Assembly: GCF_028765345.1 (NCBI RefSeq)
Contig: NZ_JARAJZ010000005.1
Location: 62,001 to 126,000 of the forward strand
Direction of reading: 5' to 3'
From: Sporolactobacillus sp. CQH2019
GTDB taxonomy: Bacteria; Bacillota; Bacilli; Bacillales; Sporolactobacillaceae
Length of the DNA: 64,000 nucleotides
Shown here: piece after piece, positions 1 through 9,079 of the stretch
How the letters are laid out: the number at the start of each line of letters is the position of its first letter
Numbering within the stretch: position 1 is the first letter of the stretch
Notes under the pieces: model-generated
Seen by the model: only the letters and a program-made list of their open reading frames with translations
Told to the model about the DNA's origin: nothing
Databases searched by the model: none
Program-made: the position numbers and the translations under genes

Positions 1-368
1 TTCATGCATTGATTCGCCGGGCATCTTCCGTTTCAACGAAACAGACGGCAGACAACGTCCTGAATTTCCCGGCATTGACGATTGACCGGGACGGGCGCCG
101 GGTTCTTGTCCATGAACAGCCCATCGAGATGACACACAAAGAATTCGATCTCTTTGCCGTACTGGCTCAGAACAGCGGACGGGTTCTGTCGCGCGAGCAG
201 TTAATTGAACAAATCTGGGGCTATGATTTCGAAGGCGATGCCCGGGTCGTTGATATTCATATTAAAAATATAAGAGAAAAATTAAAAAAATCCGGCTTAG
301 CATATAACCCCATCCAAACGACATGGGGAGTCGGTTATAAATTCGAGGCCGAGGTCAGAAGGCCATGA
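1..368 (+). CDS. OmpR/PhoB-family response regulator, C-terminal part (cut by window edge)
   Basis: The reading frame is already open at base 3, so only the end of the protein is present: the linker and the complete winged-helix DNA-binding domain. The recognisable features are the KEFDLFAVLAQN helix region, the SREQLIEQIWGY segment, the VDIHIKNIREKL recognition helix and the final VGYKFE hairpin, all typical of OmpR/PhoB output domains. The stop overlaps the start of the downstream histidine kinase by 4 bases, so the two form a two-component pair. The phosphoacceptor domain lies outside the window. Four downstream promoters carry 11-bp-spaced TTCNACA repeats of the type this family binds, making this protein the simplest candidate activator (inference). 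Confidence 0.93.
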   Translation, partial: HALIRRASSVSTKQTADNVLNFPALTIDRDGRRVLVHEQPIEMTHKEFDLFAVLAQNSGRVLSREQLIEQIWGYDFEGDARVVDIHIKNIREKLKKSGLAYNPIQTTWGVGYKFEAEVRRP

Positions 369-1777
369 ATATCAATCGAATCGGACTGAAATTGGGTGCG
401 GCGATCATTGTACTCATGATTGTGATCCTGGCGTCCGCCGGCTTTGCCGTCGATCGGCTGTTCACTAATTTTTATGATGCGCAAATGAGAGATAACGCAC
501 AGGGAATAGCCGATCATTTTACGACGATGGCGGAGTCCGGCGATTCTTCTGTACAGTCCATGATCCGCAATTTTGCCGAATTTTCCAATGTGAAAGTCTA
601 CTGGCTCAGTGATGACGGAAAGGTCCTGACGCTTTCAGGAACAAAACTGGCGGATCCGTCTTTCGTCAGGGCACGTGATACCAAGCGGCTCCTGTCCGGA
701 TACCCGGTAGAATATATGTCCGGCAATACAAGCGGCCGGCGCTTTTATGTGGTGGGCAGACCGATCAGGACGGATTCATCGGCCCGGCCGGCGATCTATA
801 TTGTCTCTTCTATGACAGAAATTGACAACTCTCTGGGACGGCTCAGAAATTTACTGATGCTGTCCGGTTTAGGTGCCTTTCTTCTTGCGCTGGGTATGAT
901 TCTGATCATGAGCAAACTGCTGTCCCGGCCGCTGCTTCAAATGCAGCAAATGACCGAGAAAATGGCGAACGGGAATTGGGATACACGGCTCCGGGTCGGA
1001 AGCCGCGATGAGATCGGGATGCTCGGACACTCGATTAATGATCTGGCAGCCAGTCTGCAAAGATACCGGGACACGCGGCAGGCTTTTTTCTCCAATATTT
1101 CGCATGAACTGCGGACACCCGTCACGTATCTGCAGGGGTATGCCAAAGTTCTGACTGACGGACTGGTTGAATCCGACAAGGAAAAAAAACAATATTTGTC
1201 GATTATTTATCAGGAATCGCTGCGTCTCGAACATTTAATTAATGATCTGTTCACCCTTTCCAAGATGGAGGAGGGGCAGATCAAACTGAAGCCGGAGCCG
1301 CTGGATCTGAGGGAAATCATCCGGACAGCCGTCCAGAAAGTGAAACTCAGGGCAGAAAAGAAACATTTGAGTCTGCAGATGGATCTGCACGATCGGGTGC
1401 CTTTCGTCCGCGGGGATCGCCAAAGGATGGAACAGGTCCTGTTAAATCTTCTGGAAAATGCGATCCGTTATACGGAAAAGGGAAGTATTCTTGTCCGACT
1501 GAGCGGGCAAAAGGAAGCAGCCGTTCTCTCCGTTTCGGACACCGGCGTCGGTATTCCAAAAGATGAGCTGCCTTATATTTTTGAGCGCTTTTACCGGGTC
1601 GAGAAGTCGCGGGCCCGGAAATTCGGCGGAACCGGCTTAGGATTGTCTATTGTCAAGAAATATGTTGAAATGCAGGGCGGCACGGTTCAGGTTGACAGCG
1701 AACCGGGTAGCGGCACTACATTCCGATTGATTTTGCCTTATGAAGAAAAGCAAGGGAAAGGCAGGATAAAGTCATGA
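365..1777 (+). CDS. Membrane sensor histidine kinase, partner of the upstream regulator
   Basis: This 470-residue kinase has a first membrane helix at about residues 10-32, an extracytoplasmic sensor region of about 130 residues, a second helix at about 160-183, then HAMP, HisKA and HATPase_c domains. The H-box reads SHELRTP with phosphorylatable His247. The N-box (LLENAIRY) and the G-boxes (DTGVGIP, GGTGLGLSI) are intact, so it should be active. It overlaps the response regulator upstream (ATGA) and the small membrane gene downstream (ATGA), indicating one operon. The stimulus is not visible. The copper/cadmium genes nearby make a metal or envelope signal plausible, but no Cys- or His-rich metal site stands out in the sensor region. 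Confidence 0.93.
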   Translation: MNINRIGLKLGAAIIVLMIVILASAGFAVDRLFTNFYDAQMRDNAQGIADHFTTMAESGDSSVQSMIRNFAEFSNVKVYWLSDDGKVLTLSGTKLADPSFVRARDTKRLLSGYPVEYMSGNTSGRRFYVVGRPIRTDSSARPAIYIVSSMTEIDNSLGRLRNLLMLSGLGAFLLALGMILIMSKLLSRPLLQMQQMTEKMANGNWDTRLRVGSRDEIGMLGHSINDLAASLQRYRDTRQAFFSNISHELRTPVTYLQGYAKVLTDGLVESDKEKKQYLSIIYQESLRLEHLINDLFTLSKMEEGQIKLKPEPLDLREIIRTAVQKVKLRAEKKHLSLQMDLHDRVPFVRGDRQRMEQVLLNLLENAIRYTEKGSILVRLSGQKEAAVLSVSDTGVGIPKDELPYIFERFYRVEKSRARKFGGTGLGLSIVKKYVEMQGGTVQVDSEPGSGTTFRLILPYEEKQGKGRIKS

Positions 1778-1974
1778 AAAAAATTGATTGGTTTTTTTCG
1801 CTCCTTCTGATCATTATGGGGCTGACCTGTCTTCTTTTTTCTGCAAATGCATTCGGCCATGAAAATTTACTTTCCTTTGGAAAGACTCTTGTCCGGGTTT
1901 GCATGTGGCTGGCCTGCCCGGTGCTTCTTTTTGTCGGCTTTTATATATGGTTTCATTTCAGGAAGAAGAGATAA
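1774..1974 (+). CDS. Small two-helix membrane protein of the two-component operon
   Basis: A 66-residue hydrophobic protein whose ATG overlaps the kinase stop codon by 4 bases. It has two predicted transmembrane segments (about residues 6-25 and 38-60) and ends in a basic RKKR tail. I do not recognise a family. Translational coupling to the kinase suggests it is a real gene and possibly an accessory of the sensor; that role is inferred only from position. The single Cys residues in each helix are not arranged as an obvious metal site. Confidence 0.65.
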   Translation: MKKIDWFFSLLLIIMGLTCLLFSANAFGHENLLSFGKTLVRVCMWLACPVLLFVGFYIWFHFRKKR

Positions 1975-2252
1975 CGCTTTTACTTTTTGGATGATGATTG
2001 CCTCTTTCGTTCACGGCCGCACTGTGCCGCGAATTTATAAAGGGTTCTTTTCGAAGCAATCGACTCCCTTAAAGAGCGTCCCCATTTCTCGATCAATATT
2101 CCCCGGCAACGATGAGTCAATCAGACGTAATGTCGATTACCTCTCTGTAACGGCTGATCAACCAGCTGCTATGGCTGATAAACGGCCCATAATGGCTGCG
2201 GTCGGACAATAGATCGATCATCAGCAATCAACATTTTTTGTTAATACTCCGA
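1975..2252. other. Intergenic stretch without a gene
   Basis: No convincing coding sequence is seen between the two-component operon and the phased-repeat promoter. An open frame here lacks a ribosome site and largely overlaps the preceding small membrane gene in another frame. No clear terminator hairpin was found. Confidence 0.5.
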
Positions 2253-2298
2253 TTCTACATGTTTTCCACACAGATTCCACACAATTCTTTTCTACACT
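2253..2298 (+). promoter_or_regulatory. Phased-repeat promoter 1 (TTCNACA x3, 11-bp period)
   Basis: TTCTACA at 2253, TTCCACA at 2264 and TTCCACA at 2275 are spaced exactly 11 bp apart. A -10-like TACACT at 2293-2298 begins 18 bp after the start of the last repeat. There is no good -35 hexamer; the repeats take its place, as at promoters activated by OmpR/PhoB-type regulators. It drives the three small His-rich genes that begin at 2326. The same layout recurs at 5955, 12282 and 17637. Confidence 0.7.
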
Positions 2299-2309
2299 AC
2301 TAAGTGTAG
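2292..2309. promoter_or_regulatory. Perfect inverted repeat over the -10 box and start region
   Basis: CTACACT and AGTGTAG form a perfect 7-bp inverted repeat separated by 4 bases. The left arm contains the TACACT -10 box and the right arm runs into the ribosome site of the 2326 gene. It could be a repressor operator that overrides activation, or a 5' mRNA hairpin affecting translation. It has no counterpart at the other three phased-repeat promoters. Confidence 0.45.
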
Positions 2310-2325
2310 AGAGGAGGGAAGGACC

Positions 2326-2523
2326 ATGGACCTGAGCTGGCTGCTATTACTTGCCTGTCCCCTGATGATGCTCCCGATGATGTTTATGATGAAGGGACAT
2401 CATTCAGACACGGATCACTCTGAACACCATAAAGAGGCTAAAGATGCAAATGAACTGAATGCTTTGAAAGAGCAGAACGACCTTCTGCGGGAAGAACTTC
2501 AGCAGTTAAAAAATAAGGAATAA
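2326..2523 (+). CDS. Small membrane protein with His-rich segment and C-terminal coiled coil
   Basis: A 65-residue protein with a strong ribosome site (GAGGAGGG). An N-terminal membrane helix rich in Leu and Met (about residues 3-22, containing CPLMMLPMMFMM) is followed by a HHSDTDHSEHH metal-binding-like stretch and then a heptad region (LNALKEQNDLLREELQQL). The tail is nearly the same as the tail of the next gene (LNAVKEQNEQLRKELRQL), which points to duplication or to proteins that pair through coiled coils. Position behind the phased-repeat promoter and near the copper ATPase suggests a metal-binding or sequestering role at the inner membrane face; that is inferred. Confidence 0.75.
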   Translation: MDLSWLLLLACPLMMLPMMFMMKGHHSDTDHSEHHKEAKDANELNALKEQNDLLREELQQLKNKE

Positions 2524-2540
2524 TAATGGAGGAATGCTAT

Positions 2541-2705
2541 ATGTCTTGCTGCGGCAATCATCATCATGAGAGTCATCAGAGCGGGGACCATCAGCACGGA
2601 ACACATCAACACCTACAGGATCAGCAGAACAAGTTGAACGCAGTCAAAGAACAGAATGAACAGCTGAGAAAAGAACTTCGTCAGCTTAAAAATGAAAAAA
2701 GCTGA
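2541..2705 (+). CDS. Soluble His/Cys-rich mini-protein with coiled coil (54 aa)
   Basis: ATG at 2541 follows a clear ribosome site (GGAGG at 2528-2532) and the frame runs to TGA at 2703. The protein starts MSCCGNHHHE, carries about nine His residues in its first 24, and ends in the LNAVKEQNEQLRKELRQL coiled coil shared with the upstream gene. It has no membrane segment. The CC plus His cluster looks like a copper or zinc buffer. It combines the N-terminal motif of the following gene (MLCCGNHDHN) with the C-terminal motif of the preceding gene, so the three look like rearranged copies of the same modules. Confidence 0.75.
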   Translation: MSCCGNHHHESHQSGDHQHGTHQHLQDQQNKLNAVKEQNEQLRKELRQLKNEKS

Positions 2706-2725
2706 AAAGTCAGGGAGGGATCAAC

Positions 2726-3007
2726 ATGCTTTGTTGCGGAAACCACGATCATAACGATCAGGGACATGAAAATCATGCCCAGAATCATGAAAACCACGAC
2801 AGTCACGGAACACATCAGCACAGCCATAACTTGATGATGGCCATTTGTTTTCTCATTCCGATTGCTGTCATCGCAGGTTTATTCTTCACGGGCGGTGTTT
2901 CAGGTTCGGGCAACCTGCTCATACTGGCTGCGGTTCTGATTTGCCCATTAATGCATCTGTTCATGATGCCGAGCATGATGAAGAAAGGCAATGGTCATCA
3001 CCATTGA
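2726..3007 (+). CDS. His-rich two-helix membrane protein, DUF2933-like
   Basis: A 93-residue protein with ribosome site GGGAGGG. The N-terminus is MLCCGNHDHN followed by a His/Asn/Gln-rich stretch to about residue 35. Two hydrophobic segments follow (about residues 36-55 and 62-82), the second holding CPLMHLFMMPSMM, and the chain ends GNGHHH. The membrane half resembles the DUF2933 family of small proteins commonly found beside copper ATPases in Firmicutes. The many Met and His residues suit Cu(I) or Zn binding. It is the last of three small genes, with only 20 bases separating it from the previous one. Confidence 0.75.
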   Translation: MLCCGNHDHNDQGHENHAQNHENHDSHGTHQHSHNLMMAICFLIPIAVIAGLFFTGGVSGSGNLLILAAVLICPLMHLFMMPSMMKKGNGHHH

Positions 3008-3368
3008 TCTGCTGAATGAACGATTTCAACGAGAGCTTTCAATGAGGGGACGAAAAATCGCTCGGGGTTTTTCGTCTTTATTACTCTACCCGCAGAATCA
3101 AACAGATGATCCCGCCGGTTCAGGATAAACTGCGGTTCATATGAATAAGCGGCAATCAGGTAAAAACAGCAGCTGTCTCCGTAATTTATCGGCTGTTGCC
3201 GCATTATATCAGTCGTTTTCGGAATTTTACCGATCCCCGGAAATGATGTCATCTTCCGAGAGAAGAGGATAACCCCGGGAAGAGCCGATCATACGTTCAC
3301 TGCACGGTGTGGGCATGAGCTAAAGGAATACTCAAAGAAATTAAAAGTAAAGTGAGCTGAAACAGGAA

Positions 3369-3545
3369 ATGACAAGATCAATAAATAAAGCACAGCCGGG
3401 CACTCTAGCCTGGCAGAAACAAAAAATCAGAGAAGAATATGTATACCCGATTTTAGAAAAAGAAGAAGAATTGGCAGCAACAAGAAGGCGGAGGATTTTT
3501 AGAAGAAATCTTTATAAAAAAGGACATGTCGGAACAGAGGTTTAG
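3369..3545 (+). CDS. Possible small basic protein (58 aa), unrecognised
   Basis: An open frame from ATG 3369 to TAG 3543, preceded by AGGAA at close spacing. The product is highly charged: an acidic-helical middle (EKEEELAATRRRR) and a Lys/Arg-rich end, without membrane segments or known motifs. Composition is protein-like and it lies in an otherwise empty 700-base gap before ftsH, but there is no homology evidence. It may be a small regulatory protein, or not a gene. Confidence 0.35.
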   Translation: MTRSINKAQPGTLAWQKQKIREEYVYPILEKEEELAATRRRRIFRRNLYKKGHVGTEV

Positions 3546-3709
3546 CAATGTCTTTCATGCCATAAGCTTATTTATAATAATATCTGTGATCGCGGATGGC
3601 CCTTCTGCGGCCGTACATAAGGCTTTTGAATTTCTGATTCAGGGTATGATAAACAGTGGAAACCGAGCGTCATTTTAAAATGATGGTTTCTTGTCCGGAG
3701 AGGATACAA

Positions 3710-5566
3710 ATGAAACGAGTATATAGAAATACAATGATCTATATTTTTATAATTCTGATAGCATTCGGAACCGCTAAATGGCTATCCGGTTCAAATAACG
3801 TGATCAGGCCGATGTCTTACAGCACATTCCAGCGCCACCTCGTCGAGGGAGACATCGGTAAATTGACACTTCAACCGGAAGGCAGCACCTATGTCGCCAC
3901 GGGCCGGTTAAAGAATGACAAGACAAATACAACGTTCAAGACCTACGTTCCGGTAAGTGAACAGGCGATGAATCAGATTACTTCAAGGGACAAGCAGTTC
4001 AGCTTAACAGTGAGCCCCGAAGAAACAACGCCCGGCTGGATTATATTTTTCACTTCGCTGATTCCGTTTGTTCTGATGGGGTTATTGATTTTCTTTTTTA
4101 TGAATCGCATGCGGAACGGCGGGGGACAGATGACGAACCTCGGGAAAAGCAAGGCCAGGCTTTATAGCGAGGATAAGCATAGAGTTACATTCAGCGATGT
4201 CGCCGGTGCGGATGAAGAAAAACAGGAACTGGCCGAAATTGTCGATTTTCTTAAAGATTCCAGAAAGTTTGCGCTTCTTGGCGCGAGAATACCGAAAGGC
4301 GTCTTACTGGAAGGTCCTCCGGGTACCGGCAAAACCTTGCTGGCCCGAGCCGTGGCCGGAGAGGCGGGCGTTCCTTTCTATTCAATCAGCGGATCCGACT
4401 TTGTGGAAATGTTTGTCGGGGTCGGCGCATCGCGTGTCCGTGATCTGTTTGAGCAGGCCAAGAAGCATTCACCGTGCATTATTTTTATTGATGAAATTGA
4501 CGCGGTCGGCCGCCGGCGCGGCGCGGGTCTCGGCGGCAGCAACGATGAACGGGAGCAGACCTTGAACCAGCTGCTTGTTGAAATGGACGGTTTTGCCGTT
4601 GATGAAGGGATCATCGTTATAGCGGCGACGAACCGGCCGGATATTCTTGATCCCGCTTTAATGAGGCCCGGCCGTTTTGATCGCCGGATTCCTGTCGGCA
4701 GGCCGGATTTGAACGGGCGTGAAGCCGTACTTCGGGTTCACGCGAGAAACAAATTGCTGTCGAAAACGATCGATTTACGGACGGTAGCCCGGATGACGCC
4801 CGGATTCTCGGGAGCCGATTTAGAAAATCTGTTAAATGAAGCGGCGCTGATCGCGGCACGTGCCGGCAAAATTCTCATTGACATGGAAGACATTAATGAA
4901 GCCGTTGAACGAGTCATTGCCGGCGTTGCTAAAAAATCACGCGTCATTTCTAAAAAAGAGCAAAATATTGTTGCCTATCATGAGTCCGGTCATACGATTA
5001 TCGGTCTGGCCCTGGAAGGTGCCGATCAGATACACAAAGTAACCATCATTCCCCGCGGACAGGCCGGCGGCTATACGATATCTCTGCCTAGAGAAGAGCG
5101 GCATTTGATGACGAAACCGGAACTATTGGATAAAATTGCCGGATTGCTCGGCGGGCGGGCGGCGGAAGAAATCGTGTTCGGTGAAGCGTCGACGGGAGCA
5201 AGCAATGATTTTCAGCATGCAACAAACATTGCCAGGCGGATGGTGACAGAATGGGGAATGAGCGAGAAACTCGGGCCGATACAGTTCGGCAGTCCAAACG
5301 GCAGACAGACGCTGCTCGGTCTTATGCAAGGTGAACAAAGTATCAGTGATCGGCTGGCTTATGAGATTGATGCCGAAGTTCAGGGCATAATAAAAGAACA
5401 GTATGCACGCTGTAAGAAGCTGCTGTCAGAACACCGTGACCGGCTGGAGCTGATCGCCAAAACCCTGCTGAAAGTTGAGACACTGGAGGCCGGACAAATC
5501 AAGGCATTGTATGAAAGGGGAGAATATATAGCACCCGACGGTGATGGCGAGAAAGCGACGTCCTGA
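3710..5566 (+). CDS. ftsH: ATP-dependent zinc metalloprotease FtsH (accessory copy)
   Basis: The start is placed at ATG 3710 behind GGAGAGG rather than 18 codons upstream, giving 618 residues. Two membrane helices (about 7-23 and 110-130) flank an extracytoplasmic region. The AAA module has Walker A GPPGTGKT (202-209), Walker B IIFIDEID and the second region of homology. The zinc protease motif HESGH (424-428) is intact, so it should degrade membrane and cytosolic proteins. The usual Bacillales ftsH sits by tilS-hprT; this one stands between the His-rich genes and the copper ATPase, so it is probably a second copy serving envelope or metal stress (inference). The C-terminus is short and lacks an acidic tail. 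Confidence 0.93.
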   Translation: MKRVYRNTMIYIFIILIAFGTAKWLSGSNNVIRPMSYSTFQRHLVEGDIGKLTLQPEGSTYVATGRLKNDKTNTTFKTYVPVSEQAMNQITSRDKQFSLTVSPEETTPGWIIFFTSLIPFVLMGLLIFFFMNRMRNGGGQMTNLGKSKARLYSEDKHRVTFSDVAGADEEKQELAEIVDFLKDSRKFALLGARIPKGVLLEGPPGTGKTLLARAVAGEAGVPFYSISGSDFVEMFVGVGASRVRDLFEQAKKHSPCIIFIDEIDAVGRRRGAGLGGSNDEREQTLNQLLVEMDGFAVDEGIIVIAATNRPDILDPALMRPGRFDRRIPVGRPDLNGREAVLRVHARNKLLSKTIDLRTVARMTPGFSGADLENLLNEAALIAARAGKILIDMEDINEAVERVIAGVAKKSRVISKKEQNIVAYHESGHTIIGLALEGADQIHKVTIIPRGQAGGYTISLPREERHLMTKPELLDKIAGLLGGRAAEEIVFGEASTGASNDFQHATNIARRMVTEWGMSEKLGPIQFGSPNGRQTLLGLMQGEQSISDRLAYEIDAEVQGIIKEQYARCKKLLSEHRDRLELIAKTLLKVETLEAGQIKALYERGEYIAPDGDGEKATS

Positions 5567-5954
5567 AAAGTAAAAAGCTCATTATTTTTTATATCATTAC
5601 AAACTGTTGTTTTCGGAATGTTATGCACAGATAAAAAGTTGAATTCTGAAGACAGGCAGATATAAGGGAAACGTATTTTTTTCAATGTTTTGAGCTGTAA
5701 GTAAAGAAAGCGTTTCTGTGAAATTCAGCAGGAACCTCCCGCAGCCGGTGAACTCATTTCAGACGTTTTAGGAAACCTGTGTCAGCATCATGTTCTCCCG
5801 AAGGAACCGGATCCGCGTGCGTCAACTGAAGGAGAATCCCATTTTCACAACCATTCAAAATTGAAAAGCGGATGCGTACATCAAAAAAATGAATTCAGGG
5901 GAAAAAACAGAAGAGTTTTGTAACCCAGTGATATTCCTTTTTGATTTTAACAGA
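5567..5954. other. Intergenic stretch without a supported gene
   Basis: No open frame here has both a ribosome site and protein-like composition. One unstarted frame of about 70 codons could be debris of a lost gene, but I cannot name it. The region ends at the phased-repeat promoter of the copper ATPase. Confidence 0.4.
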
Positions 5955-6000
5955 TTCTACATGCTTTCCACTCAGGTTCTACACGATTACCGGCTAGTGT
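5955..6000 (+). promoter_or_regulatory. Phased-repeat promoter 2, upstream of the copper ATPase
   Basis: TTCTACA at 5955, TTCCACT at 5966 and TTCTACA at 5977 keep the 11-bp period, and TAGTGT at 5995-6000 lies 18 bp after the start of the last repeat. This is the same geometry as promoter 1. It leaves a transcript leader of about 130 bases before the ATPase start at 6140. Confidence 0.7.
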
Positions 6001-6139
6001 TATCCATGAAAGAGGAAAATCTTTGTAAAGGTCATACCCCGCTCCGAATATATACAGCAATCTTTTTATAAACATTTGTCTGGAAACAGCAATCCGGGAC
6101 GTTATCTTTTATCAATTTATGCGAGGGGGAGAATGCACG

Positions 6140-8254
6140 ATGGAAGCAGACAGTACACAGCACATTTACGGGCATGAACAACGGATGCATGGACATGAGG
6201 TGATGAGCCATCAAACGATGCAGGATCAAAACCGGCCGGAGGATTCTTCTGAAGAACGGGAATATCGCTCTTTAATGAAGAAATGGTGGCGGGCAGCAAT
6301 TATATCCGTTCCTGTTATTTTAGTGTCTTATCCCAATTTATTTGGATTGGGAAATCTATTCCCGATGGGAAGCGGACAACTGTGGTGGGCACGGCTGATC
6401 ATGGGACTGCTTGCCCTGTATGTTGTGATCCGAAGCGGCAGTCAATTCTTTATCGGCACTTGGGAAGGCTTGAAACAGCGTTCCGCCAATATGAACACGC
6501 TGATCGCGACCGGCGTCTCGGCGGCGTGGCTTTATTCGCTGGTCGCCCTGTTCTGGCCGCAGATTTTTCCGAGACCGGAAATGGCCGATGTCTACTACGA
6601 TGTCACCACCGTTGTCACAGCGCTCGTCGTTCTCGGATCGGCACTGGAAGTGAGAGCTAAAGGGCGTTCATCCGAAGCGATTAATAAACTGGTCGCCCTT
6701 CAGCCGCAGACAGCCAACGTTGTCAGGGATGGAAAAGAAGTCAAAGTGCCGTTAGAGGAAATAAAAATCGGCGATCAGATTGTTGTCCGTCCCGGTGAAA
6801 AGATTGCCATAGACGGAACCGTTGTCTCCGGAAGTTCAGCTATTGATGAGTCGATGCTGACCGGGGAATCGATACCTGTGGAAAAGAATGAAGGCAATGA
6901 TGTTTTCGGAGGGACGCTGAATAAAACAGGAAGTTTTACGTTCAAAGTCACCAAAGAGCAAAAGGACTCGGCATTAGCCAATATTGTGGAAATGGTCAGG
7001 CAGGCCCAGGGATCGCGTATTCCCGTGCAAAAAGTTGTCGATCAGGTTTCGTCATTCTTTACTCCGGGTGTCATTATTGCGGCCATACTCGGCTATATCG
7101 TCTGGTATGATTTCGGGCCGCAGCCGGGATGGGTCTACGCATTGATTGTCGCGGTGACGACCTTAATCATTGCCTGCCCGTGCGCGCTGGGCATGGCAAC
7201 GCCGATGTCCCTGACCACCGGCATCGGAAAAGGGGCGGAGAACGGGATCTTAATCCGCTCCGGAGAAGCGCTGCAAATTGCACAGAAACTGAAAACGATC
7301 GTCATGGACAAAACCGGCACGATCACGGAAGGAAAGCCTTCACTGACGGATATCGTTCCCCTTGGAAAATTTACCGAGGAAGAACTTCTCCTCATCAGCG
7401 CTTCGATCGAGCAGGGATCCGAACATCCGCTGGCCTCCGCTATTGTGGAAAAGGCCAGAGAAGAAGGGTTGGCGACGGTTAAAAGTGAGGGCTTCCATGC
7501 GATTCCGGGACACGGAGTCGAAGGAACGGTTGATGGGAAAAAAATCTATTTCGGTAATTTAAAACTGATGGAAGAAAAGGGCATTCCACTGGACGGCTTT
7601 AACCGTTATGCCGCTACGATGTCCGATCAAGGAAAGACGCCGATGTTTCTGGCAGTTAACGGGGAAGCCGGCGGGATCATCGCAGTAGCGGACACTGTCA
7701 AGGAGGACTCGTTTTCCGTCATTCGTGAATTGCAATCCATGGGCTTAGAGGTCGTGATGATTACCGGGGACAACGAGCGAACGGCCCGCGCGATCGCCAG
7801 GCAGGTTGGGATTGATCGGGTCCTGGCGGAGGTGCTTCCTCAGCATAAGGCGGAAAATGTCCGCAAGCTTCAGGAAGAAGGGAAGAAAGTGGCGATGGTC
7901 GGCGACGGAATTAACGATGCGCCGGCGCTCACGCAGGCTGATGTCGGCATTGCCATCGGAACCGGAACGGATGTCGCCATCGAAGCCAGTGATATTACCC
8001 TTATTTCCGGGAGCCTGAAGGGAGTCGTCAGCGCCGTCAAGGTCAGCAGAGCGACGATGAAAAACATTTATGAAGGCTTGTTTGGCGCCTTTATTTACAA
8101 CGCGATCGGCATTCCCATTGCTCTTGGTATCCTCTATCCCTTTACAGGCATTCTGTTATCGCCGCTTGTTGCCGCGGCAGCCATGGCATTCAGTTCCTTA
8201 ACCGTTGTCCTGAACGCCAACCGTTTGAAAAGACTGAAGTTCAAGTTCAATTAA
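6140..8254 (+). CDS. Copper-type P1B ATPase with His-rich N-terminus
   Basis: Start at ATG 6140 behind GAGGGGGAG; 704 residues. Instead of a CxxC heavy-metal domain, the first 40 residues are His/Met-rich ([16 protein letters not shown]). Eight membrane helices are expected, with the metal-translocating CPC motif at 346-348. The actuator TGES, the phosphorylation loop DKTGTITEG (Asp390), the HP motif (SEHPLA) and the GDGINDAP hinge are all present. CPC plus the downstream membrane residues indicate a monovalent copper or silver exporter; the His-rich head resembles CopB-type pumps. It is followed after 18 bases by a cupredoxin-like gene, probably in the same operon, and preceded by a response-regulator-type promoter. 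Confidence 0.92.
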   Translation: MEADSTQHIYGHEQRMHGHEVMSHQTMQDQNRPEDSSEEREYRSLMKKWWRAAIISVPVILVSYPNLFGLGNLFPMGSGQLWWARLIMGLLALYVVIRSGSQFFIGTWEGLKQRSANMNTLIATGVSAAWLYSLVALFWPQIFPRPEMADVYYDVTTVVTALVVLGSALEVRAKGRSSEAINKLVALQPQTANVVRDGKEVKVPLEEIKIGDQIVVRPGEKIAIDGTVVSGSSAIDESMLTGESIPVEKNEGNDVFGGTLNKTGSFTFKVTKEQKDSALANIVEMVRQAQGSRIPVQKVVDQVSSFFTPGVIIAAILGYIVWYDFGPQPGWVYALIVAVTTLIIACPCALGMATPMSLTTGIGKGAENGILIRSGEALQIAQKLKTIVMDKTGTITEGKPSLTDIVPLGKFTEEELLLISASIEQGSEHPLASAIVEKAREEGLATVKSEGFHAIPGHGVEGTVDGKKIYFGNLKLMEEKGIPLDGFNRYAATMSDQGKTPMFLAVNGEAGGIIAVADTVKEDSFSVIRELQSMGLEVVMITGDNERTARAIARQVGIDRVLAEVLPQHKAENVRKLQEEGKKVAMVGDGINDAPALTQADVGIAIGTGTDVAIEASDITLISGSLKGVVSAVKVSRATMKNIYEGLFGAFIYNAIGIPIALGILYPFTGILLSPLVAAAAMAFSSLTVVLNANRLKRLKFKFN

Positions 8255-8272
8255 AAAGGGGAGATGATCTGC

Positions 8273-8644
8273 ATGAATTGGATCGTTACAGTGGCCGGAC
8301 TGTTATTAATTGGTTTGATCGCCTGGTTTTTCTGGGGGCCGAAAAAGGGAGGAAGCCTAGCAGAAACAAACACTTCCGGCTATCAGGAAGCGAAGATTTT
8401 AGTCAAGAATGGATATAATCCATCCCGTATCGTTGTCAAAAGCGGGAAGCCGGTCCGATTTGAATTTACCCGTGTTGAAACGGGAGCCTGTGACGGAATG
8501 GTCGTCTTTCCCGATTTTGAGAAAAGTGCGACGCTGCCGGAAGGAGAAAAAGTCATTGTCGATCTTCCTCCGATGAAGACGGGATCCTATGACTTTAGCT
8601 GCCAGATGGGCATGTTCAGAGGAAAGATTATTGTGAAAGACTGA
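8273..8644 (+). CDS. Membrane-anchored cupredoxin-domain protein
   Basis: Start at ATG 8273, nine bases after GGGGAG. The 123-residue product has one N-terminal membrane helix (about 4-22) and an extracytoplasmic cupredoxin-like beta domain. Likely copper ligands are the Cys in TGACDG and the Cys/Met residues of CQMGM near the C-terminus. Such proteins often follow copper ATPases in Firmicutes and are thought to bind copper at the outer face of the membrane. It probably accepts or buffers copper exported by the pump encoded just upstream. Confidence 0.85.
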   Translation: MNWIVTVAGLLLIGLIAWFFWGPKKGGSLAETNTSGYQEAKILVKNGYNPSRIVVKSGKPVRFEFTRVETGACDGMVVFPDFEKSATLPEGEKVIVDLPPMKTGSYDFSCQMGMFRGKIIVKD

Positions 8645-8650
8645 ATAAAT

Positions 8651-8674
8651 ATACATGAACCCCAATTCATGTAT
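8651..8674. promoter_or_regulatory. Perfect palindrome with ArsR-type operator spacing
   Basis: ATACATGAA and TTCATGTAT form a perfect 9-bp inverted repeat around CCCCAA. The TGAA-N6-TTCA core is the spacing used by SmtB/CzrA/CadC-type metal sensors. It lies 7 bases after the cupredoxin stop and lacks a T-run, so it is a weak terminator candidate. It may be an operator left in front of a gene that is now degraded (8680-9315). Confidence 0.4.
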
Positions 8675-9079
8675 CCCCGTCGTGAAGGCATCGATTCCGA
8701 AAAACGATCGTTTGCACGAGCGGCGATTTATTGGAAAAGGAGTATATCCTGCGCGGACAGGCGTTACATGGCGGAAACTTCTGACCTTTTTTTCGGTCCG
8801 CTGCTGCGTAGTCCTGTAAATCGTGGTAAATCGTAAACGGACCGGAATCAATAAGCGCGGATAATCGGAACAGTAAGTCGTACCTGTACCCGATTGATTG
8901 AATCAAACGTGAGATCGACCGCGGCAGGCAGTTTAACAGTTTATCGGTCGTTATACTCGGATTATCGGCCGGCGCCGGCGCTTAATCGGTCTTCAGCAGA
9001 TGGTAAACCCGGTTTGTCAACCGTGACGGCAGTTTATTGTGGAAACGCTCTCCGTCTTTTGAGAGAAGTCGATCATCAA
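8675..9079. other. Degraded intergenic stretch
   Basis: Several short open frames occur but none has a convincing start or composition. Together with the truncated methyltransferase that follows, this looks like decayed sequence downstream of the copper operon. Confidence 0.4.

Noticed and set aside
1847-2212. Open frame of 121 codons
   Set aside because: It overlaps the small membrane gene in another frame, lacks a ribosome site and its composition is not protein-like.
5889-6071. Open frame of 60 codons in the copper ATPase leader
   Set aside because: It runs over the phased-repeat promoter, has no ribosome site and codes no recognisable motif.
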